From Arthrobacter beigongshangensis (GTDB lineage: Bacteria > Bacillota > Bacilli > Bacillales_A > Planococcaceae), in the NCBI RefSeq assembly GCF_016820585.1, contig NZ_JADHDX010000006.1, forward strand, positions 87,084-151,083: 64,000 nucleotides of DNA, written 5' to 3'. This document shows, piece by piece, positions 1-8,915 of this stretch. The notes beneath the pieces were generated by a model. It saw only the letters and a list, made by a program, of their open reading frames with translations. It was not told the DNA's origin and searched no databases. Each line of letters opens with the position of its first letter. The first letter of the stretch is position 1. The position numbers and the translations under genes were made by a program.

Positions 1-1371
1 GACAGCTGCCCCGAACTTTTTGACCAGTGGCAGTACAGCATCGTAGCGGTCTTCACCGTCCTCCAAGTTAATGGAGTTAATGATCACTTTCCCTTGTGAA
101 TATTTTAAAGCCTCTTCAATTACCTTCTCGTCTGTGGAATCAATGACGAGAGGCACTTTCACTTTTTTGACGACTTCCTTCATGAATTTCGTGACATCCT
201 CTAGCTCGTCGCGATCTGGATTAGCTAGACAAATATCGATGACGTGTGCGCCACCTTTTACTTGTGCACGCGCAATTTCGGATGCTTCTTCAAATTTGCC
301 ATCAACGATCAGCTGTTTGAATTTCCGAGAACCTATGACGTTTGTTCGTTCGCCGATTAATAGCGGACGCATAGAGTCGTCATACAACAAAGGCTCAATG
401 CCTGATATAGCATGACCATGAACAGTTTCGGGACCTTGACGAGGTTTTTTATCAGCTACGACTTCACGAATAGCACGGATATGCTCAGGTGTTGTTCCGC
501 AACAGCCGCCAACAATATTTAACCAACCTTTATCAGCAAAGCCTTGTAGTTTTTTAGAGAGAGACTCAGGTGATTCGTGATAATGACCTTCCTCGTCTGG
601 GAGACCAGCATTTGGATAACAACTGACATAGCTAGTTGCTAACTCTGATAGCGAACGGAGATGATCTGTCATGAACTCTGGACCTGTTGCACAGTTCAGA
701 CCAACAGATAGAGGTTTTATATGCTCGATTGAAATATAAAATGACTCGATGCTTTGACCTGCTAATGTCGTCCCCATAGGTTCAATTGTCCCGGAAATCA
801 TCACGGGCAATTCTTTCCCTGTTTCTTCAAATGCACGCTTTATACCGAGTGTGCCAGCTTTGACATTCAGCATATCCTGGCTCGTTTCCATCAATAGCAA
901 ATCGCAGCCACCTTCAATCAATGCTTTTGCTTGTATGTAAAAGTCATTGGTTAAACCATCAAATGTAGCTCCTCCTGTAACAGATAATGTTTTTGTCGTT
1001 GGTCCCATTGCACCTGCAACGAAACGCGGCCATTCAGGAGTAGAAAAGTCTTCCGCACACTTTTTAGCAAGCTGTGCAGCATGGAAGTTAATATCATGTG
1101 CTTGTTCACCTAAATCATAGTCATCCAAAACGATTGGCGTACCACCAAATGTATTCGTCGAAATAATATCTGCCCCAGCCTCTAAATATTCACGATGAAT
1201 GCGATCTAGGACATCGGGTTTTACAATATTTAAATACTCATTACAGCCATCGTATTCTTCGCCGCCGAAATCCTCGGGAGAAAGGTTGGCGTTTTGTAGC
1301 ATGGTCCCCATCGCGCCATCCATAATGAGTATTCTTTTCTGTAGTTGTTCTTCAATAGGATGTTTCGGCAT
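1..1371 (-). CDS. metH: Methionine synthase, cobalamin-dependent (MetH), N-terminal part; runs off the left edge
   Basis: The first 457 codons are present; the gene continues beyond base 1. The visible part holds the homocysteine-binding barrel (start MPKHPIEEQ, then DGAMGTMLQ near residue 18, the zinc ligand region GLNCATG and the [10 protein letters not shown] motif near residue 285) followed by the start of the pterin-binding methyltetrahydrofolate domain ([13 protein letters not shown], then [11 protein letters not shown]). Known role of the family: methyl transfer from methyltetrahydrofolate to homocysteine via a cobalamin domain, which would lie outside the window. The start at 1371 is the first ATG after the riboswitch, with a purine-rich AAAGAGAG upstream. 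Expression is probably repressed by S-adenosylmethionine through the leader at 1424-1580. Confidence 0.93.
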   Translation of the reverse strand, partial: MPKHPIEEQLQKRILIMDGAMGTMLQNANLSPEDFGGEEYDGCNEYLNIVKPDVLDRIHREYLEAGADIISTNTFGGTPIVLDDYDLGEQAHDINFHAAQLAKKCAEDFSTPEWPRFVAGAMGPTTKTLSVTGGATFDGLTNDFYIQAKALIEGGCDLLLMETSQDMLNVKAGTLGIKRAFEETGKELPVMISGTIEPMGTTLAGQSIESFYISIEHIKPLSVGLNCATGPEFMTDHLRSLSELATSYVSCYPNAGLPDEEGHYHESPESLSKKLQGFADKGWLNIVGGCCGTTPEHIRAIREVVADKKPRQGPETVHGHAISGIEPLLYDDSMRPLLIGERTNVIGSRKFKQLIVDGKFEEASEIARAQVKGGAHVIDICLANPDRDELEDVTKFMKEVVKKVKVPLVIDSTDEKVIEEALKYSQGKVIINSINLEDGEDRYDAVLPLVKKFGAAV

Positions 1372-1423
1372 CGCAAATCACTCTCTTTCTTTCCGTCAAG
1401 TATTTTGTAGCTTTTAAGAAAAT

Positions 1424-1580
1424 AAAAAAAGCCTTCAAAAGAAGGCTTTACGAGTATACGTAGGTGTCCCTTCTCATCTTCAGGATCATGGATAGATCCC
1501 ACTGGAATTAGCACCAGTCCTTTCGGCAGGTTGCTGAAGCTTCATAGGGCCAGTTCCCTCTGCTTCTCTTGATAAGAATA
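1424..1580 (-). promoter_or_regulatory. SAM-I (S-box) riboswitch with terminator, upstream of metH
   Basis: Read on the minus strand from about 1576, the leader has the conserved S-box blocks: CTTATCAAGAGAAGC, then GGGAACTGGCCC, TGAAGC..CAGCAACC, and GGTGCTAATTCCAG. P1 can close by CTTATC pairing with GATGAG (1473-1478). The aptamer is followed by an intrinsic terminator, AAAGCCTTC/GAAGGCTTT with a seven-T run (1424-1449). In this class SAM binding favours the terminator, switching off methionine synthesis. The order fits metH directly downstream. Confidence 0.93.
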
Positions 1581-1612
1581 TAGTATGCAGTTGTAGTAAA
1601 CTTTTTCGTCAA
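1580..1612 (-). promoter_or_regulatory. Candidate promoter for the metH riboswitch transcript
   Basis: On the minus strand a TTGACG (1607-1612) is followed by an extended TGCATACTAT (-10 TACTAT at 1580-1585). The spacer is 21 nt, longer than ideal, so the exact -35/-10 pairing is uncertain. It sits just upstream of the first S-box base. Confidence 0.35.
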
Positions 1613-1739
1613 TGAAGTATTGATCGAATAATTGAAATCATCATAACGTTATAATTTGCTTCCGTCAAGTCGTCCTTTGCAGAATGCTAGAAATTCTGTG
1701 GTAAGATGGAGATAATATGATAAACAGAAGGTGAACGAG

Positions 1740-1925
1740 TTGAGAGCTTTTACATATATTATTCCGATCATGATGATTGTTGGGACAGTTAGTATTATGA
1801 TGTTGAATAAAAGTCACCAAGGTGTTCCACCTATGTCTCGCATTTATATTACGTTAGGTGCGATGGCTGTCAGTGGGATTTTAACTTATTTTTTATTTCC
1901 AAAAGACGAAGAAAAGAATAAATGA
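1740..1925 (+). CDS. Small two-helix membrane protein, function unknown
   Basis: A 61-residue protein with two hydrophobic segments (about residues 3-20 and 33-54) separated by a short basic loop (NKSHQG) and ending in a charged tail (PKDEEKNK), so probably an integral membrane protein with a cytoplasmic C terminus. I do not recognise a family. A GTG at 1731 is in frame, but AGAAGGTG at 1726-1733 is a better ribosome binding site for the TTG at 1740. A terminator follows directly (1934-1960), so it is probably monocistronic. Confidence 0.6.
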   Translation: MRAFTYIIPIMMIVGTVSIMMLNKSHQGVPPMSRIYITLGAMAVSGILTYFLFPKDEEKNK

Positions 1926-1933
1926 CAAGAAAT

Positions 1934-1960
1934 CGCTAGCGAATTTTGCTAGCGTTTTTT
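1934..1960 (+). terminator. Intrinsic terminator after the small membrane protein
   Basis: CGCTAGC (1934-1940) pairs with GCTAGCG (1948-1954) across a 7-nt loop and is followed by six Ts. Confidence 0.85.
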
Positions 1961-2061
1961 CATATAAACACGAATCAATTTCATAAAAAGTGAAACGATT
2001 CCATCGTTTAAACGTATAAAAGCTATGGAAAAAATCTTAGTAATAGAAAAGAGTGTTTTAG

Positions 2062-3744
2062 ATGGTTAATTTACTTATCTTCTCAATCATTACAGGGGTT
2101 GTGTCTAGTTTAATTATTGTCCCGTTTGTGTTGAACACAAAGGAGACGAAAGTGGCTGTCCCGTTTAACAAGGTTGCGGCAATGGCAAGCACTGCTGTGT
2201 TAAGCACAATCATCGTGTTTGTCTTTTATTATCTAACCAATATGGATCGCAACTGGACGTCTTTATGGGGGCCGTTGCTCGTAGTGACTTTATTAGGTGC
2301 GGTTGTTGCGGGGAGTAAAGATCGCAAACTGAAGATCGTTTTATTTTTAGGGGCTTTAGCGTTTGGCGTCTATATTCTGAGCGCGCCATTATTCAATGCC
2401 AATGAAAAATATAAGGCAGTTGAAATGGATCAGCAGGTAGAAATCAAAGCGTTTGATGAAACAAAAACACCGGCAAGCGTACCGCCGAAGTTTGCGCGCA
2501 ATAAGATGAAAAAAGCGTTCGGCCAAGTGCCGAATACGAGTTATTATGAACTTGGTAATCTGCAAATTCAAAAAGTAGGCGAGGATTTTGTCTACATCGC
2601 ACCTGTTGAATTTTCGGGTCTTTTCAAATGGTGGACTGGGAAAACGACACCAGGCTATTTCACGATGAGTGCGACTGATTCGGCAGACAATCCGAAATTC
2701 GTGAAGGCTGAAATGGCTTATACGCCGTCGTCCTATTTCCATAAGCAAGTAGAGCGTCATATGCGGATGGAAATGCCACATCTTATTTTCTACGGGGATG
2801 TCCAGCTGGAAATTGATGATGAGGGGAAACCGCATTATATTCGCACATACGGGAACTTTATTTCAGCACGTGACGGCTTTGATGTACAAGGGGTAGTTGT
2901 AGCGGATCCGGCAACAGGTGATATGAAGCAATATGCACTTGTGGATGTACCAGCATTTATTGACGGTGCAGTTTCTCCTGAGGCGGTTAGCCTGCAAAAC
3001 AGTTATTTTGGTAACTACATTCATGGATTCTGGAACTCGGTATTCGGGAAAAAAGATGTGAAACTGCCTTCGGATGAAGGAACGGAAGCGAATGTGAGTC
3101 CAATTTTCGACGAAAATGGTCATATGTATTATTTCACTGATTTTACAAGTCCGAAAGAGGGTGTCGATTCGATGCTTGGTTATGCCTTAACGGATGGTCG
3201 GACGGGTGAAGCGACGTATTACACGGGCAATCTGGAAGAGTCCTACATGGATTCGCAAGGTGCTCTTCAAATTATTGAAAAGAAATTTATCGAAAAGAAA
3301 TGGTCTGGTGAAATGCCTGTACTGTACAACTTTTACGGGGAAGCGAGTTGGTTAACGCCGGTGCTCGATTCGAATGGCTTCTTGCAAAATTACTTCATCG
3401 TATCTGCTGCGAATCCGGAAATATCGGTGTATGGAAATACTCCGAACGAAGCGCTGAAATTGTATAAAACGGCACTTCAACGCGGAGGAAGTACTGTCGA
3501 TGGTAGTTCGGGCGCTGAAGAGGCACAAGCGTCGGTGACTGTCGTACGTGTTTTCAAGGAGCGTGTCGGTGACTTTACGGTAGTGTCGTTTTTGGCTGCC
3601 GATGGACGGAACTTTAGCGTGTCGTCTGAAACAGTGCCACTTGCTATTTATATCCAAGAGGGCGATCAATTGGCGATTACGTATATAGAGACAGGTGAGT
3701 TATTCTTACCAGTGAAAGCATTGACAAATAGCAGTATGAAATAG
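2062..3744 (+). CDS. Multi-pass membrane protein with a large soluble domain, function unknown
   Basis: A 560-residue protein with four hydrophobic segments in the first 115 residues (about 2-24, 38-60, 66-84, 90-112), followed by about 445 soluble residues. The soluble part begins at NANEKYKAVEMDQ and probably lies outside the membrane, because the segment count puts it on the same side as the N terminus. The last 70 residues (from ASVTVVRVFKER to IYIQEGDQLAITYI) look like a small beta-barrel. I do not recognise a catalytic motif or a named family. The start has a weak binding site (AAAAGAG), and a terminator follows, so it is a single-gene unit. Confidence 0.8.
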   Translation: MVNLLIFSIITGVVSSLIIVPFVLNTKETKVAVPFNKVAAMASTAVLSTIIVFVFYYLTNMDRNWTSLWGPLLVVTLLGAVVAGSKDRKLKIVLFLGALAFGVYILSAPLFNANEKYKAVEMDQQVEIKAFDETKTPASVPPKFARNKMKKAFGQVPNTSYYELGNLQIQKVGEDFVYIAPVEFSGLFKWWTGKTTPGYFTMSATDSADNPKFVKAEMAYTPSSYFHKQVERHMRMEMPHLIFYGDVQLEIDDEGKPHYIRTYGNFISARDGFDVQGVVVADPATGDMKQYALVDVPAFIDGAVSPEAVSLQNSYFGNYIHGFWNSVFGKKDVKLPSDEGTEANVSPIFDENGHMYYFTDFTSPKEGVDSMLGYALTDGRTGEATYYTGNLEESYMDSQGALQIIEKKFIEKKWSGEMPVLYNFYGEASWLTPVLDSNGFLQNYFIVSAANPEISVYGNTPNEALKLYKTALQRGGSTVDGSSGAEEAQASVTVVRVFKERVGDFTVVSFLAADGRNFSVSSETVPLAIYIQEGDQLAITYIETGELFLPVKALTNSSMK

Positions 3745-3753
3745 TATGTAACG

Positions 3754-3787
3754 GAGTACAGGGGAATTTCTCTTGTGCTCTGTTTTT
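3754..3787 (+). terminator. Intrinsic terminator after the 560-residue membrane protein
   Basis: GAGTACAGGG pairs with TCTTGTGCTC (a few G-U pairs), followed by TGTTTTT. Confidence 0.75.
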
Positions 3788-3847
3788 AATTGGATGATTA
3801 AATGTCACTTATTCACGCCGATACTGCTGAAGTATAGTGCTTTTCAA

Positions 3848-3897
3848 TTGCAGATTAATCGGTGCGTCATGTACAATTAAGTCAAAGATAGTCAAAG
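3848..3897 (+). promoter_or_regulatory. ctsR promoter with CtsR operator
   Basis: TTGCAG (3848-3853), 18-nt spacer, TACAAT (3872-3877). Directly downstream lies GTCAAAGATAGTCAAAG (3881-3897), a tandem GTCAAA repeat that matches the CtsR heptad operator (A/GGTCAAA twice, 3-nt gap). The operator overlaps the expected transcription start, so CtsR would repress its own operon. Confidence 0.8.
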
Positions 3898-3933
3898 TCA
3901 ACGGCTTATCACCCGGATGAAAGAGGTGAGGAC

Positions 3934-4404
3934 ATGCGAAATATTTCTGACATTATAGAAGGTTATTTAAAGGCCATAATCGAAGAAGAACAGAAAGGTG
4001 CAATTGTCATTAAGCGCAGCGAAGTTGCAGAGAAATTCCAATGCGTTCCTTCTCAAATCAATTATGTGATTAAAACCCGTTTTACGGTTGAACGTGGGTA
4101 CGCGGTTGAATCGAAGCGCGGTGGCGGTGGATATATTCGGATTTTTCGAGTGCAGACCAATTCGCGTAAAGAATTGATTGAACATATTTTAGAAGGAATT
4201 CGAACGGGAGTCTCCTTTACAATGGCTGAAGATATTGTTTATCGGTTGATGGAGGAGGATGTCATATCGGAGCGTGAATCGAGGCTTATTTTAGCCGCAG
4301 TCGATCGTGCAACACTCTATCAGCCGCTTCCAGAACGTGATATTCTTCGGGCTCGCATTTTACAGGCGATGCTCGTAACGCTTATTTATGAGCAACTAGA
4401 TTGA
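3934..4404 (+). CDS. ctsR: Transcriptional repressor CtsR
   Basis: 156 residues, usual for the family. The N-terminal winged helix-turn-helix contains RSEVAEKFQCVPSQINYVIKTRF and the conserved glycine-rich wing (ESKRGGGGYIRI), whose tip arginine/glycines contact DNA and sense heat in B. subtilis CtsR. The C-terminal helical dimer domain follows. It represses class III heat-shock genes (clp genes) through the GTCAAA repeats seen at 3881 and 6109. First gene of ctsR-mcsA-mcsB-clpC; ribosome binding site GAAAGAGGTG before ATG. Confidence 0.97.
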   Translation: MRNISDIIEGYLKAIIEEEQKGAIVIKRSEVAEKFQCVPSQINYVIKTRFTVERGYAVESKRGGGGYIRIFRVQTNSRKELIEHILEGIRTGVSFTMAEDIVYRLMEEDVISERESRLILAAVDRATLYQPLPERDILRARILQAMLVTLIYEQLD

Positions 4405-4434
4405 ATGCCAATTTAACTACAATGAGGTGATTGT

Positions 4435-4989
4435 GTGATATGTGAAAATTGTAAGGAACGACCAGCCTCCGTCATTATTACGCAGGAAAGTGTAGCCGGT
4501 TTGGTGGAGCGTCATTTATGTGATAAATGTGCTTTCCAAACACAGGCATTCCACTTCGACCCAAACCAGGAACCATTGTCCATTCAACAATTTCTGTCAC
4601 ATTGGTTTAGCGGGACGGACCCATTTCAAGCACAGCAGCAAGCGCGTGATAGTTCACAAATCGGACTTGAATGCCCATCATGTGGCTTAACATTCCAAAA
4701 GTTTCTCGAAATCGGCAAATTTGGTTGTGCAACATGTTACGACACATTCCGTGGCAAATTACCGCATGTATTAAGAAAGCTTCACAATGGTCATTCAACT
4801 CATGTAGGGAAAATTCCAGTGTCATTCAATAAATTGTATGCGGTTAAAAAGAAAATCGAAGAGATTCGCGTGAAAATGCAAGCAGCTGTCGAGGCGGAGC
4901 ATTTTGAAGAAGCGGCAGCTTTACGTGATGAGGCGAATACACTAAAGCAACACCTTGCCAATGGAGGTGAAACGAGCGATGTCGATTGA
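4435..4989 (+). CDS. mcsA: McsA, activator of the McsB arginine kinase
   Basis: 184 residues starting at GTG (site AATGAGGTG). Two zinc-type cysteine pairs lie at the N terminus (C3/C6 and C29/C32) and two more follow near residues 80 (CPSC) and 97 (CATC). A C-terminal UVR-like helix pair (about 135-178, EAEHFEEAAALRDEANTL) ends the protein. McsA binds and activates McsB and helps inactivate CtsR under stress. Its stop overlaps the mcsB start by 11 nt, suggesting coupled translation. Confidence 0.95.
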   Translation: MICENCKERPASVIITQESVAGLVERHLCDKCAFQTQAFHFDPNQEPLSIQQFLSHWFSGTDPFQAQQQARDSSQIGLECPSCGLTFQKFLEIGKFGCATCYDTFRGKLPHVLRKLHNGHSTHVGKIPVSFNKLYAVKKKIEEIRVKMQAAVEAEHFEEAAALRDEANTLKQHLANGGETSDVD

Positions 4990-6067
4990 AAAGTTCATGC
5001 GCAATGCGGTGACGGGTTGGATGACGGCTCATGGCGAGCATTCTGACATTGTTATGTCAACGCGGATTCGTTTAGCTCGCAACCTAACGGGTTATCATTT
5101 TCCGATTGCATTTAAAGAGGAGGATGCAATGGCTGTCGATAAGGCTGTTGCTGGTGTCCTGCTCGATTCGGATGAAAGTTCGTATACCTATACGAAAATG
5201 GCGGATCTTCCGGCACTTGAGCGTCAAGTACTTGTTGAGAAGCATTTAATTAGCCCGCATTTGGCTAATCCAGATCGTCAAGGGGCAGTCATTCTATCGC
5301 AGGATGAAACCATTAGCGTCATGGTCAATGAAGAGGATCATATTCGCATCCAATGTATCTACCCGGGGCTTCAGCTCGAGGACGCCTATAATCAGGCGAA
5401 CCGCGTAGATGATCACCTAGAAAAAGAATTGCCATATGCGTTTGATGAGGACTTTGGCTATTTAACAAGTTGCCCATCGAATACAGGAACGGGTATGCGG
5501 GCTTCTGTCATGATGCATTTGCCAGCTCTCACGATGACTAAGCAAATTGATCGTATTATCCCAGCTATTTCGAGACTCGGTATGGTCGTTCGAGGGAGCT
5601 ATGGTGAAGGCAGCGAGGCACCTGGCAACGTATATCAAGTGTCGAATCAGACGACACTTGGAAAAACGGAGCAGGAAATCCTTGTCGATTTAGGCAATAT
5701 TACATCGCGTTTAATCGCCCACGAACGGAATTCACGTGAATTGCTATTGGCGAAATCACGAATTGCACTCGAAAACAGGGTTTTCCGTTCGCTCGGTACA
5801 ATTAGCTATGCTCGTCTATTGCCGTCGGGCGAGGCAGCGCGCTGTTTGTCAGATGTTCGATTGGGCATCGATATTGGTATTATTGAAGATATAGACATGT
5901 CCATTTTGAATGAACTACTGATTTTTATGCAAACAGGATTTTTACAGCAATATGCCGATGTGGAATTATCACAGGAAGAACGGGATATATTTAGAGCGAA
6001 ACTATTTCGTGAACGACTCCATGCCGAGCGTGTATCGGCTTCGGCAGAAAAAAGTAAGGAAGAATGA
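4979..6067 (+). CDS. mcsB: Protein-arginine kinase McsB
   Basis: 362 residues of the phosphagen (guanido) kinase family without the usual N-terminal helical domain. Visible motifs: STRIRLARNL near residue 24, the VNEEDHIR loop near residue 118, and CPSNTGTGMRASVMMHLP near residue 165 with the active-site cysteine/arginine region. McsB phosphorylates arginines on CtsR and on misfolded proteins, tagging them for ClpCP. An in-frame upstream start (4955) exists, but GGAGGTG at 4963-4969 points to the ATG at 4979. Confidence 0.95.
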   Translation: MSIEKFMRNAVTGWMTAHGEHSDIVMSTRIRLARNLTGYHFPIAFKEEDAMAVDKAVAGVLLDSDESSYTYTKMADLPALERQVLVEKHLISPHLANPDRQGAVILSQDETISVMVNEEDHIRIQCIYPGLQLEDAYNQANRVDDHLEKELPYAFDEDFGYLTSCPSNTGTGMRASVMMHLPALTMTKQIDRIIPAISRLGMVVRGSYGEGSEAPGNVYQVSNQTTLGKTEQEILVDLGNITSRLIAHERNSRELLLAKSRIALENRVFRSLGTISYARLLPSGEAARCLSDVRLGIDIGIIEDIDMSILNELLIFMQTGFLQQYADVELSQEERDIFRAKLFRERLHAERVSASAEKSKEE

Positions 6068-6076
6068 GCAGGTACT

Positions 6077-6125
6077 TTGCGCATTTTATTTCACTTTAGT
6101 AAAGTTAAGTCAAAGATGGTCAAAG
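6077..6125 (+). promoter_or_regulatory. Second CtsR-controlled promoter, inside the operon before clpC
   Basis: TTGCGC (6077-6082), 17-nt spacer, TAAAGT (6100-6105), then GTCAAAGATGGTCAAAG (6109-6125), nearly identical to the operator before ctsR. It lies in the 182-nt gap between mcsB and clpC, so clpC can be expressed apart from the upstream genes yet under the same repressor. Confidence 0.7.
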
Positions 6126-6249
6126 TCGATTTGGAGAATAAAGGAGTTCTCGTATGTCCGGTTGAATACCTATAAAAGAGGATACATTTCATCCCCTCTT
6201 ATAAATGAGAACTTTGATTGATTATATAAAGAGAAGGAGAGGACTGAAT

Positions 6250-8709
6250 ATGATGTTTAATCGATTTACACAGCGCGCACAAAAAGTGTTGCAACTTGCC
6301 CAAGAAGAGGCGATTCGGATGAAACACGAATCCATCGGAACAGAACATATTTTACTTGGACTGATTCGTGAGGGCGGGGGCATTGCCGCAAAAGCGCTTG
6401 AAGCGATAGATGTTAGCTTTGAAACGATCGAGCAAGGTGTGGAAAAACTTGTCGGTGCAGGGTCAAAGGAAGTCGGTCCAATCGTTCATTATACGCCGAG
6501 GGCTAAAAAGGTCATTGAATTATCGGTAGATGAGTCACGCAAGCTAGGGCATTCCTATATCGGTACGGAGCATATTTTACTCGCCCTCATTCGTGAAGGT
6601 GAAGGGGTTGCAGCGCGTGTCTTAAACAATGCAGGAGTCAGCTTGAACAAAGCGCGTCAACAGGTGCTACAGCTGCTCGGTAGCAATGATAGCTCGGCGG
6701 GCAGTCAAGGTGTTGCAAATTCAGCATCAACACCCACATTGGACAGTCTTGCACGCGATTTAACAGAAATTGCACGCGAAGGTACGCTCGATCCCGTCAT
6801 CGGACGTAGCACGGAAATTACACGTGTGATTGAAGTGCTGGCACGTCGTACAAAAAACAATCCTGTGCTTATCGGTGAACCAGGTGTAGGGAAAACGGCG
6901 ATAGCAGAAGGGCTCGCACAACAAGTCGTGAATAATGAAGTGCCGGAAATTCTTCGTGACAAGCGAGTCATGACACTTGATATGGGAACTGTAGTTGCTG
7001 GAACGAAATATCGTGGTGAGTTTGAAGATCGCATGAAAAAAGTGATGGAAGAGATTCGACAAGCGGGTAATATTATTCTGTTTATCGATGAGTTGCATAC
7101 ACTAATCGGTGCAGGTGGAGCTGAAGGAGCAATTGATGCATCTAATATTTTGAAACCTTCTCTCGCACGTGGTGAATTGCAATGTATTGGTGCTACAACA
7201 CTTGACGAATATCGTAAATATATCGAGAAGGATGCCGCACTTGAAAGACGTTTTCAGCCGATTCAAGTCGACGAGCCAACTGTCGATGAGACCATCCAAA
7301 TTATTTACGGATTGCGCGACCGGTACGAAGCGCATCACCGTGTGAAAATTACGGATGCTGCGGTCGAAGCAGCAGCGAAAATGTCGGATCGTTATATTTC
7401 TGACCGTTTCCTTCCGGATAAGGCCATTGATTTGATTGACGAAGCAGGCTCAAAAGTACGTCTTCGTTCCTATACAACACCGCCTAATTTGAAGGAACTT
7501 GAATTGAAATTGGAAGCCATTCGTTCTGAAAAAAATGCGGCTGTCCAAAGTCAGGAATTCGAAAAGGCTGCTTCTTTCCGTGATAAGGAACAGAAGATGA
7601 AAGAAGAGCTTGAGACGACGAAAACAGCTTGGAAAGAAAAACAAGGGCAAACAGAATCGGAAGTAACGGTCAACGAAATCGCCGAAGTAGTGGCGATGTG
7701 GACGGGTATTCCGGTCTCGAAAATCGCCGAAACAGAAACGGCGAAATTGCTCAATATGGAAGAAGTGCTACACGAGCGTGTCATTGGTCAAGCGGAAGCA
7801 GTGACGGCTATTTCCCGGGCAATACGTCGAGCGCGTGCTGGATTGAAAGATCCGAAACGTCCAATTGGGTCGTTCATTTTCCTAGGGCCTACAGGTGTCG
7901 GGAAAACGGAATTAGCAAGAGCGCTTGCAGAAGTCATGTTTGGGGACGAAGATGCGATGATTCGTGTCGACATGTCTGAGTACATGGAAAAACACTCTAC
8001 GTCACGCCTTGTTGGTTCGCCTCCGGGCTATGTCGGCTATGATGAGGGAGGACAGCTGACGGAAAAAGTTCGTCGCAAACCGTACTCTGTTGTCTTACTC
8101 GATGAGATTGAAAAGGCGCACCCAGATGTCTTCAATATTCTGTTACAAGTATTGGAAGACGGTCGTTTGACAGATTCAAAAGGTCGTACAGTCGATTTCC
8201 GCAACACGGTTGTCATTATGACATCCAACGTAGGTGCGCAGGCATTGAAGAAAAATCGTTACGTCGGCTTTAATTTACAGGAGCCAGGACGCGATTATGA
8301 AGGTATGAAAGAAACGATGCTTGGTGAGTTGAAGAAGGCATTCCGACCGGAGTTCTTAAACCGTGTAGATGAAATGATTGTATTCCACTCACTTGAAAAA
8401 GAGCATTTACGTGAAATTGTTACACTGATGTCTAACGAATTGACGAAACGTCTCGGAGAGCAAGATATTGAACTTGTGTTAACAGATGAGGCGAAACTGA
8501 AAATTGTGGATGCCGGGTATGACCCAGAGTACGGTGCTCGTCCATTGCGTCGCGCCCTTCAAAAGCACGTCGAAGATCGATTGTCTGAGGAACTTCTTAA
8601 AGGGACAGTTTTGACAGGTGGAAAAGTGCTCGTCGATGTGGAGGACGGAGAATTTACCGTCAAGACCGTTACCGATAAAAAGAAAAAGCAAGTTACAGCG
8701 GAAAAATAA
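6250..8709 (+). CDS. clpC: ATP-dependent Clp protease ATPase subunit ClpC
   Basis: 819 residues, class I Hsp100/AAA+ unfoldase. Order: N-terminal repeat domain (two [11 protein letters not shown] / [11 protein letters not shown] repeats, about 1-150), first AAA module (Walker A GEPGVGKT near 210), UVR-type middle domain (about 420-460, [16 protein letters not shown]), second AAA module ([13 protein letters not shown] near 545, followed by the sensor regions) and a lysine-rich tail. It unfolds arginine-phosphorylated and adaptor-delivered substrates for ClpP. The ATG at 6250 (or 6253) follows AGAAGGAGAGG; an upstream in-frame start at 6205 has no binding site. The second promoter at 6077 gives it separate control. 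Confidence 0.97.
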   Translation: MMFNRFTQRAQKVLQLAQEEAIRMKHESIGTEHILLGLIREGGGIAAKALEAIDVSFETIEQGVEKLVGAGSKEVGPIVHYTPRAKKVIELSVDESRKLGHSYIGTEHILLALIREGEGVAARVLNNAGVSLNKARQQVLQLLGSNDSSAGSQGVANSASTPTLDSLARDLTEIAREGTLDPVIGRSTEITRVIEVLARRTKNNPVLIGEPGVGKTAIAEGLAQQVVNNEVPEILRDKRVMTLDMGTVVAGTKYRGEFEDRMKKVMEEIRQAGNIILFIDELHTLIGAGGAEGAIDASNILKPSLARGELQCIGATTLDEYRKYIEKDAALERRFQPIQVDEPTVDETIQIIYGLRDRYEAHHRVKITDAAVEAAAKMSDRYISDRFLPDKAIDLIDEAGSKVRLRSYTTPPNLKELELKLEAIRSEKNAAVQSQEFEKAASFRDKEQKMKEELETTKTAWKEKQGQTESEVTVNEIAEVVAMWTGIPVSKIAETETAKLLNMEEVLHERVIGQAEAVTAISRAIRRARAGLKDPKRPIGSFIFLGPTGVGKTELARALAEVMFGDEDAMIRVDMSEYMEKHSTSRLVGSPPGYVGYDEGGQLTEKVRRKPYSVVLLDEIEKAHPDVFNILLQVLEDGRLTDSKGRTVDFRNTVVIMTSNVGAQALKKNRYVGFNLQEPGRDYEGMKETMLGELKKAFRPEFLNRVDEMIVFHSLEKEHLREIVTLMSNELTKRLGEQDIELVLTDEAKLKIVDAGYDPEYGARPLRRALQKHVEDRLSEELLKGTVLTGGKVLVDVEDGEFTVKTVTDKKKKQVTAEK

Positions 8710-8718
8710 TAAGTGAAT

Positions 8719-8774
8719 GGGATAGTCTGTCCGTCGAAGGTGTTTTTCGATGGAATTGGGCTGTCCTTTTCGTC
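8719..8774 (+). terminator. Probable terminator after clpC
   Basis: A two-part hairpin: inner CCGTCGAA/TTCGATGG and outer GGATAG/CTGTCC, ending in TTTT. It separates the heat-shock operon from radA. Confidence 0.55.
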
Positions 8775-8864
8775 TTCATTCATCTAAGGTTAAACTTCAG
8801 ATAAATAAAGACGAAGGAAGGAAACTTAAGTGCGCCGTGTTCTGTGGGGTACTTGCTTGATTCG

Positions 8865-8899
8865 AAATCTGGACGCAATTACGTCGAGGCATAATGGAT
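8865..8899 (+). repeat. Short copy of the dispersed hairpin repeat, before radA
   Basis: The stretch AAATCTGGACGCAATTA... to ...GGCATAATGGAT matches the 3' part of the long copies at 23896 and 48196 (about 6 differences in 35 positions). It forms a hairpin (CAATTACGTC with GGCATAATGG) that ends a few bases before the radA ribosome binding site at 8905. Confidence 0.7.
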
Positions 8900-8915
8900 A
8901 GATGTGGAGGGCAAT

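Noticed and set aside
1230..1514. 94-codon minus-strand frame in front of metH
   Set aside because: It runs through the SAM riboswitch and the metH start in another frame and includes translated terminator sequence; no binding site and no family.
7629..7979. 116-codon plus-strand frame inside clpC
   Set aside because: Out-of-frame shadow of the second ATPase module; no binding site.
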